From Candidatus Gastranaerophilales bacterium (GTDB lineage: Bacteria > Cyanobacteriota > Vampirovibrionia > Gastranaerophilales > Gastranaerophilaceae): a stretch of 58,551 nucleotides of DNA. Where the stretch lies: NCBI GenBank assembly GCA_944323985.1, contig CALUUP010000010.1, positions 1-58,551 on the forward strand, written 5' to 3'. A program made the position numbers and the translations under genes. This document shows, piece by piece, positions 56,113 through 58,551 of the stretch. The notes beneath the pieces are model-generated. The model had not been told where the DNA came from and made no database searches. It was given only the letters and a program-made list of their open reading frames with translations. Position 1 is the first letter of the stretch. The number at the start of each line of letters is the position of its first letter.

Positions 56113-57114
56113 TTATTTGATTTTAGAATGAGAAATTTCTTTAAGTTTTTTGTATAGATTAATTTCATCTTCAGAGAGTTTTTGAGGAATTTGAATTTCT
56201 ATTGTTATTATCATATCGCCCTTTTTGTTATTTTCGCTTATTCCACAATTAGAAAGTCGGATTTTTTGTCCATTTTTTGTGTTTGGTGAAATTTTAAGTT
56301 TAACATTACCTTGTGGGGTTGAAATTGGAATGTTTGCTCCAAGTACTGCTTCATAAGGTTCGATAGTTATTGTTTTTAATATATTAAGACCGTCTATTTT
56401 ATAATTGTTAAGCTTTTTTATGTGTATAGTAAGATATAAATCGCCATTTTTTCCTCCGTTAAATCCGGCTTCCCCTTCTTCTGAAAGTCTTATTTTAGAT
56501 TTATCCTTAATCCCGGCAGGGATTTTTATATTGAATCTTTTGTAGTTAGAAGTTTCTCCTTTTCCTTTACAGTATGAACAAGAACTACCATTTATGAATT
56601 TTTTGCCATTGCATTTCGGACAAATATTAGTTTGTAACATATTAATTATTTTAGTTGTACCAAAAGTTGCTTCTTCTATTGAAATTTCGATATCAGAAAA
56701 AATATCTTTGCCTTTTTGCTGGTAGTTTTGTGTTTCTTGATGTGAGAAATTAAAGATATTTTCCCAGTTGAAGTTGAAGTTTTTTTTGCTATGAAATGTT
56801 TTTTTTGTTTTATTATTTGGATTGGTAGTCGTTGTTTGGTGATTAGTGTTTTGTGTATTTTGTGTGGTTTGTTTTGTAGCTCCATTTTTAGCATATGAAT
56901 AAAATTTTCTTGCTGCATCGTAGTCAGCTTTTTTAGTTTGATTGGACAATATTTCATAGGCTTCGTGGATTTCTTTGAATTTAGAAATTATATCAGGAGT
57001 ATTTCCAGCAATGTCAGGATGAAATTTTCTTGCTAATTTTCTATATGCAAGTTTGATTTCTTCAATATTGCTAAACTCCGTAACTTCTAAAATTTTATAA
57101 TAATCTTTTGTCAT
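56113..57114 (-). CDS. dnaJ: Atypical DnaJ with a half-size zinc region
   Basis: Hsp70 co-chaperone, 333 residues. J domain 1-70 with HPD intact (KFHPDIAG, about 32-34). An Asn/Thr/Gln-rich linker (about 75-125) replaces the usual G/F region. Only two Cys motifs, CPKCNGKK and CSYCKGKG (about 163-186), where DnaJ has four CxxCxGxG repeats and CbpA has none. The substrate domain is normal (GIKDKSKIRLSEEGEAG; YEAVLGANIPISTPQG). It is thus intermediate between types. Starts at ATG 57114. Confidence 0.85.
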   Translation of the reverse strand: MTKDYYKILEVTEFSNIEEIKLAYRKLARKFHPDIAGNTPDIISKFKEIHEAYEILSNQTKKADYDAARKFYSYAKNGATKQTTQNTQNTNHQTTTTNPNNKTKKTFHSKKNFNFNWENIFNFSHQETQNYQQKGKDIFSDIEISIEEATFGTTKIINMLQTNICPKCNGKKFINGSSCSYCKGKGETSNYKRFNIKIPAGIKDKSKIRLSEEGEAGFNGGKNGDLYLTIHIKKLNNYKIDGLNILKTITIEPYEAVLGANIPISTPQGNVKLKISPNTKNGQKIRLSNCGISENNKKGDMIITIEIQIPQKLSEDEINLYKKLKEISHSKIK

Positions 57115-57203
57115 ACTTTAGGTTTAATTATTGAGATAAAAAAGTCAATGTATAATTGGATAAATATTTTTACCTATTGAAAAACTTGGTTATAGATGAT
57201 AGT

Positions 57204-57584
57204 ATGTTTTCTATGTTTAAGAAGTTTTTTTTGTTTTTTATATTGTACTTAGTGGGAGTTTGTTCGACAATTGCAGGAGAGTTTGAGGTTGCATTGCAGT
57301 CGAAACAAAAAATCTTTTTGTATTTGTATACTCCTGATTGTGGTTATTGTAAACGTTTTAACCCTGTGTATAATAAGTTGGTAGAGTCAGAAAAGGGTTA
57401 TAAGTTTATAAAAGTAGATGCATCTACTCCATATGGTTCAAATTTGTTGGCTAAATATGGGGGACGTTATGTCCCGTATGTATTGTTGTTGAATAGTAGT
57501 TCAAAAGGTACTATTCAGATTTCTCCTTCTTGTTTAGGGGATGTAGCGTGTGTAAAAAATGTATTGAATGATGTAAAGAAATAG
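57204..57584 (+). CDS. Secreted thioredoxin-like protein
   Basis: 126 residues. Signal peptide (about 1-24, ends STIAGE) then a thioredoxin fold with active site CGYC (about 46-49) in YLYTPDCGYCKRFNP and the cis-Pro VPYVLLL. Two further cysteines near the C-terminus (SPSCLGDVACV) may form a disulfide. Predicted periplasmic thiol exchange. I start at ATG 57204; the open frame begins at a TTG 16 codons upstream without a ribosome site. Confidence 0.82.
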   Translation: MFSMFKKFFLFFILYLVGVCSTIAGEFEVALQSKQKIFLYLYTPDCGYCKRFNPVYNKLVESEKGYKFIKVDASTPYGSNLLAKYGGRYVPYVLLLNSSSKGTIQISPSCLGDVACVKNVLNDVKK

Positions 57585-57593
57585 GGAGGTATT

Positions 57594-58487
57594 ATGAAGG
57601 GAATTGTATTAGCAGGAGGAGCGGGAACGAGGTTATATCCGGCATCACAACCTATTTCAAAGATTTTATTGCCAATATATGATAAACCAATGATATATTA
57701 TCCACTGTCTACTCTTATGTTGGCTGGAATAAAGGACATATTGATTATAACGAATGAACAAGATTATGACAATTTTATCAAACTATTGGGTGATGGTTCT
57801 CAATATGGTTTGAGATTGCAATATAAGATTCAGTACATACAAAGAGGTATTGCAGATGCTTTTTTAATAGCAGAAGATTTTATAGGCAATGATGATGTTG
57901 CTTTAATACTTGGTGATAATATTTTTCACGGTCACGGTTTTTCAACACTTATGAAGAACGCTTTGAAGAAAAATTCAGGAGCAACAGTTTTTGGATATAC
58001 TGTGAAGGATCCTGAAAGATTTGGAGTGGTAGAGTTTGATAAAAATAATAAAGCAATATCTTTGGAAGAAAAACCTGTATGTCCAAAATCTAATTATGCA
58101 GTGACGGGCTTGTATTTTTATGATAACAAAGTGTGTGAATATGCAAAAATGTTGAAACCTTCCCAAAGAGGAGAATTAGAAATAACAGATTTGAATAAAA
58201 TTTATTTGGAAAAGGGAGAATTAAATGTTGAAATTCTAGGCAGGGGCTTTGCTTGGCTTGATACAGGAACTCATGATTCTATGTTACAAGCGAGTGTTTT
58301 TGTTCAAACAATGGAGCTTAATAAAGGCGTTAAAATTTCTTGTTTAGAAGAAATAGCGTTTAATCAAGGGTTTATAACGAAAGAAGAGTTGCTAAAAAAA
58401 ATTGAAAAGTATGGTTTTAAAAATGATTATTATAATTATGTAAGAACGGTAATTGAACATCCTGATTTTGTAGCAACAACTGTTTAA
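57594..58487 (+). CDS. rfbA: Glucose-1-phosphate thymidylyltransferase
   Basis: Makes dTDP-glucose from dTTP and glucose-1-phosphate, first step to dTDP-rhamnose for surface polysaccharide. 297 residues. Nucleotide site GGAGTRLYPASQPISKILLP (7-26) and YDKPMIYYPLS, LGDNIFHGHG (about 107-116), YAVTGLYFYD and GFAWLDTGTHDS. Length matches RfbA/RmlA. Other rml genes may follow beyond the window. Confidence 0.95.
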   Translation: MKGIVLAGGAGTRLYPASQPISKILLPIYDKPMIYYPLSTLMLAGIKDILIITNEQDYDNFIKLLGDGSQYGLRLQYKIQYIQRGIADAFLIAEDFIGNDDVALILGDNIFHGHGFSTLMKNALKKNSGATVFGYTVKDPERFGVVEFDKNNKAISLEEKPVCPKSNYAVTGLYFYDNKVCEYAKMLKPSQRGELEITDLNKIYLEKGELNVEILGRGFAWLDTGTHDSMLQASVFVQTMELNKGVKISCLEEIAFNQGFITKEELLKKIEKYGFKNDYYNYVRTVIEHPDFVATTV

Positions 58488-58496
58488 AATACACTA

Positions 58497-58524
58497 TTGA
58501 AAAGAAATAAAGATGTGGTATAAT
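58497..58524 (+). promoter_or_regulatory. Strong extended -10 promoter at the right edge
   Basis: TTGAAA (58497-58502), 16-nt spacer, TATAAT (58519-58524) preceded by TGG, giving an extended -10 (TGnTATAAT). It points to a gene beyond the window. Confidence 0.65.
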
Positions 58525-58551
58525 AGATATATAAAGTAGCGATGTAGTTAA

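Noticed and set aside
54489-56120. Several plus-strand open frames inside mutS2
   Set aside because: Shadow frames without ribosome sites; the minus strand encodes a full MutS2.

Overview
The window is strongly AT-rich, densely coding, and looks like the chromosome of a Gram-negative-type, motile, probably anaerobic gut bacterium. My best guess is a non-photosynthetic cyanobacterial relative (Melainabacteria, order Gastranaerophilales). This rests on a flagellar export gene set together with TonB/ExbB/ExbD genes, a rubredoxin plus flavodiiron oxygen-detoxifying pair, an iron alcohol dehydrogenase, a YqgF/DUF1292 pair and many lineage-specific hypothetical proteins. The assignment is inference. 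I see no insertion sequence, prophage, integrase or CRISPR array.

Layout. 1-2450: HU and a divergent iron alcohol dehydrogenase, then a tRNA-Val surrounded by broken tRNA-like fragments that carry palindromic inserts. 2453-14732 (minus strand): leuS, then a flagellar type III export block in the transcription order fliO-like, neuB-like, KdsC-like phosphatase, small ORF, fliP, fliQ, fliR, flhB, DUF3137-like protein, flhA, PilZ protein, small membrane protein. 14795-18657 (plus): sensor kinase, Nudix hydrolase, AroH chorismate mutase, lone receiver domain and secreted TPR protein in one tight cluster. 19011-26039 (plus): gyrA, ilvC, a Cys-rich secreted protein, an orphan DNA methylase, DUF167, a small RWYD-repeat protein and an antiporter. 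26701-32489 (plus): secreted trypsin-like protease, two related secreted proteins, TonB, ExbB, two ExbD and a membrane protein, which look like one envelope-energisation operon. 32486-45749: the clamp-loader subunits delta and delta', a SWIM/SNF2 helicase, ruvC, a DUF2229 protein, a glycosyltransferase, polA, and a cobalamin riboswitch driving two unrecognised proteins. 45806-57114 (minus): rubredoxin, flavodiiron protein, hpt, tilS, a Clp-N-only protein, DUF1292, ruvX, a helical-repeat protein, aroE, mutS2 and an atypical DnaJ. 57204 to the end: thioredoxin-like protein, rfbA and a strong promoter that fires out of the window.

The most interesting part is 43400-45749. A cobalamin riboswitch with a visible kissing loop and an occluded ribosome-binding site controls two unknown proteins. 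One has a CPHGLPPSACPIC-type cysteine motif. The other is a membrane protein with an internally duplicated segment. Neither resembles a known B12 transporter or biosynthetic enzyme. Other points of interest are nonulosonic-acid-type genes inside the flagellar operon, the palindrome-riddled tRNA fragments, a Clp-N protein without an ATPase, a DnaJ with half a zinc region, and genes whose -10 box lies 6 nt before the ATG (predicted leaderless mRNAs).
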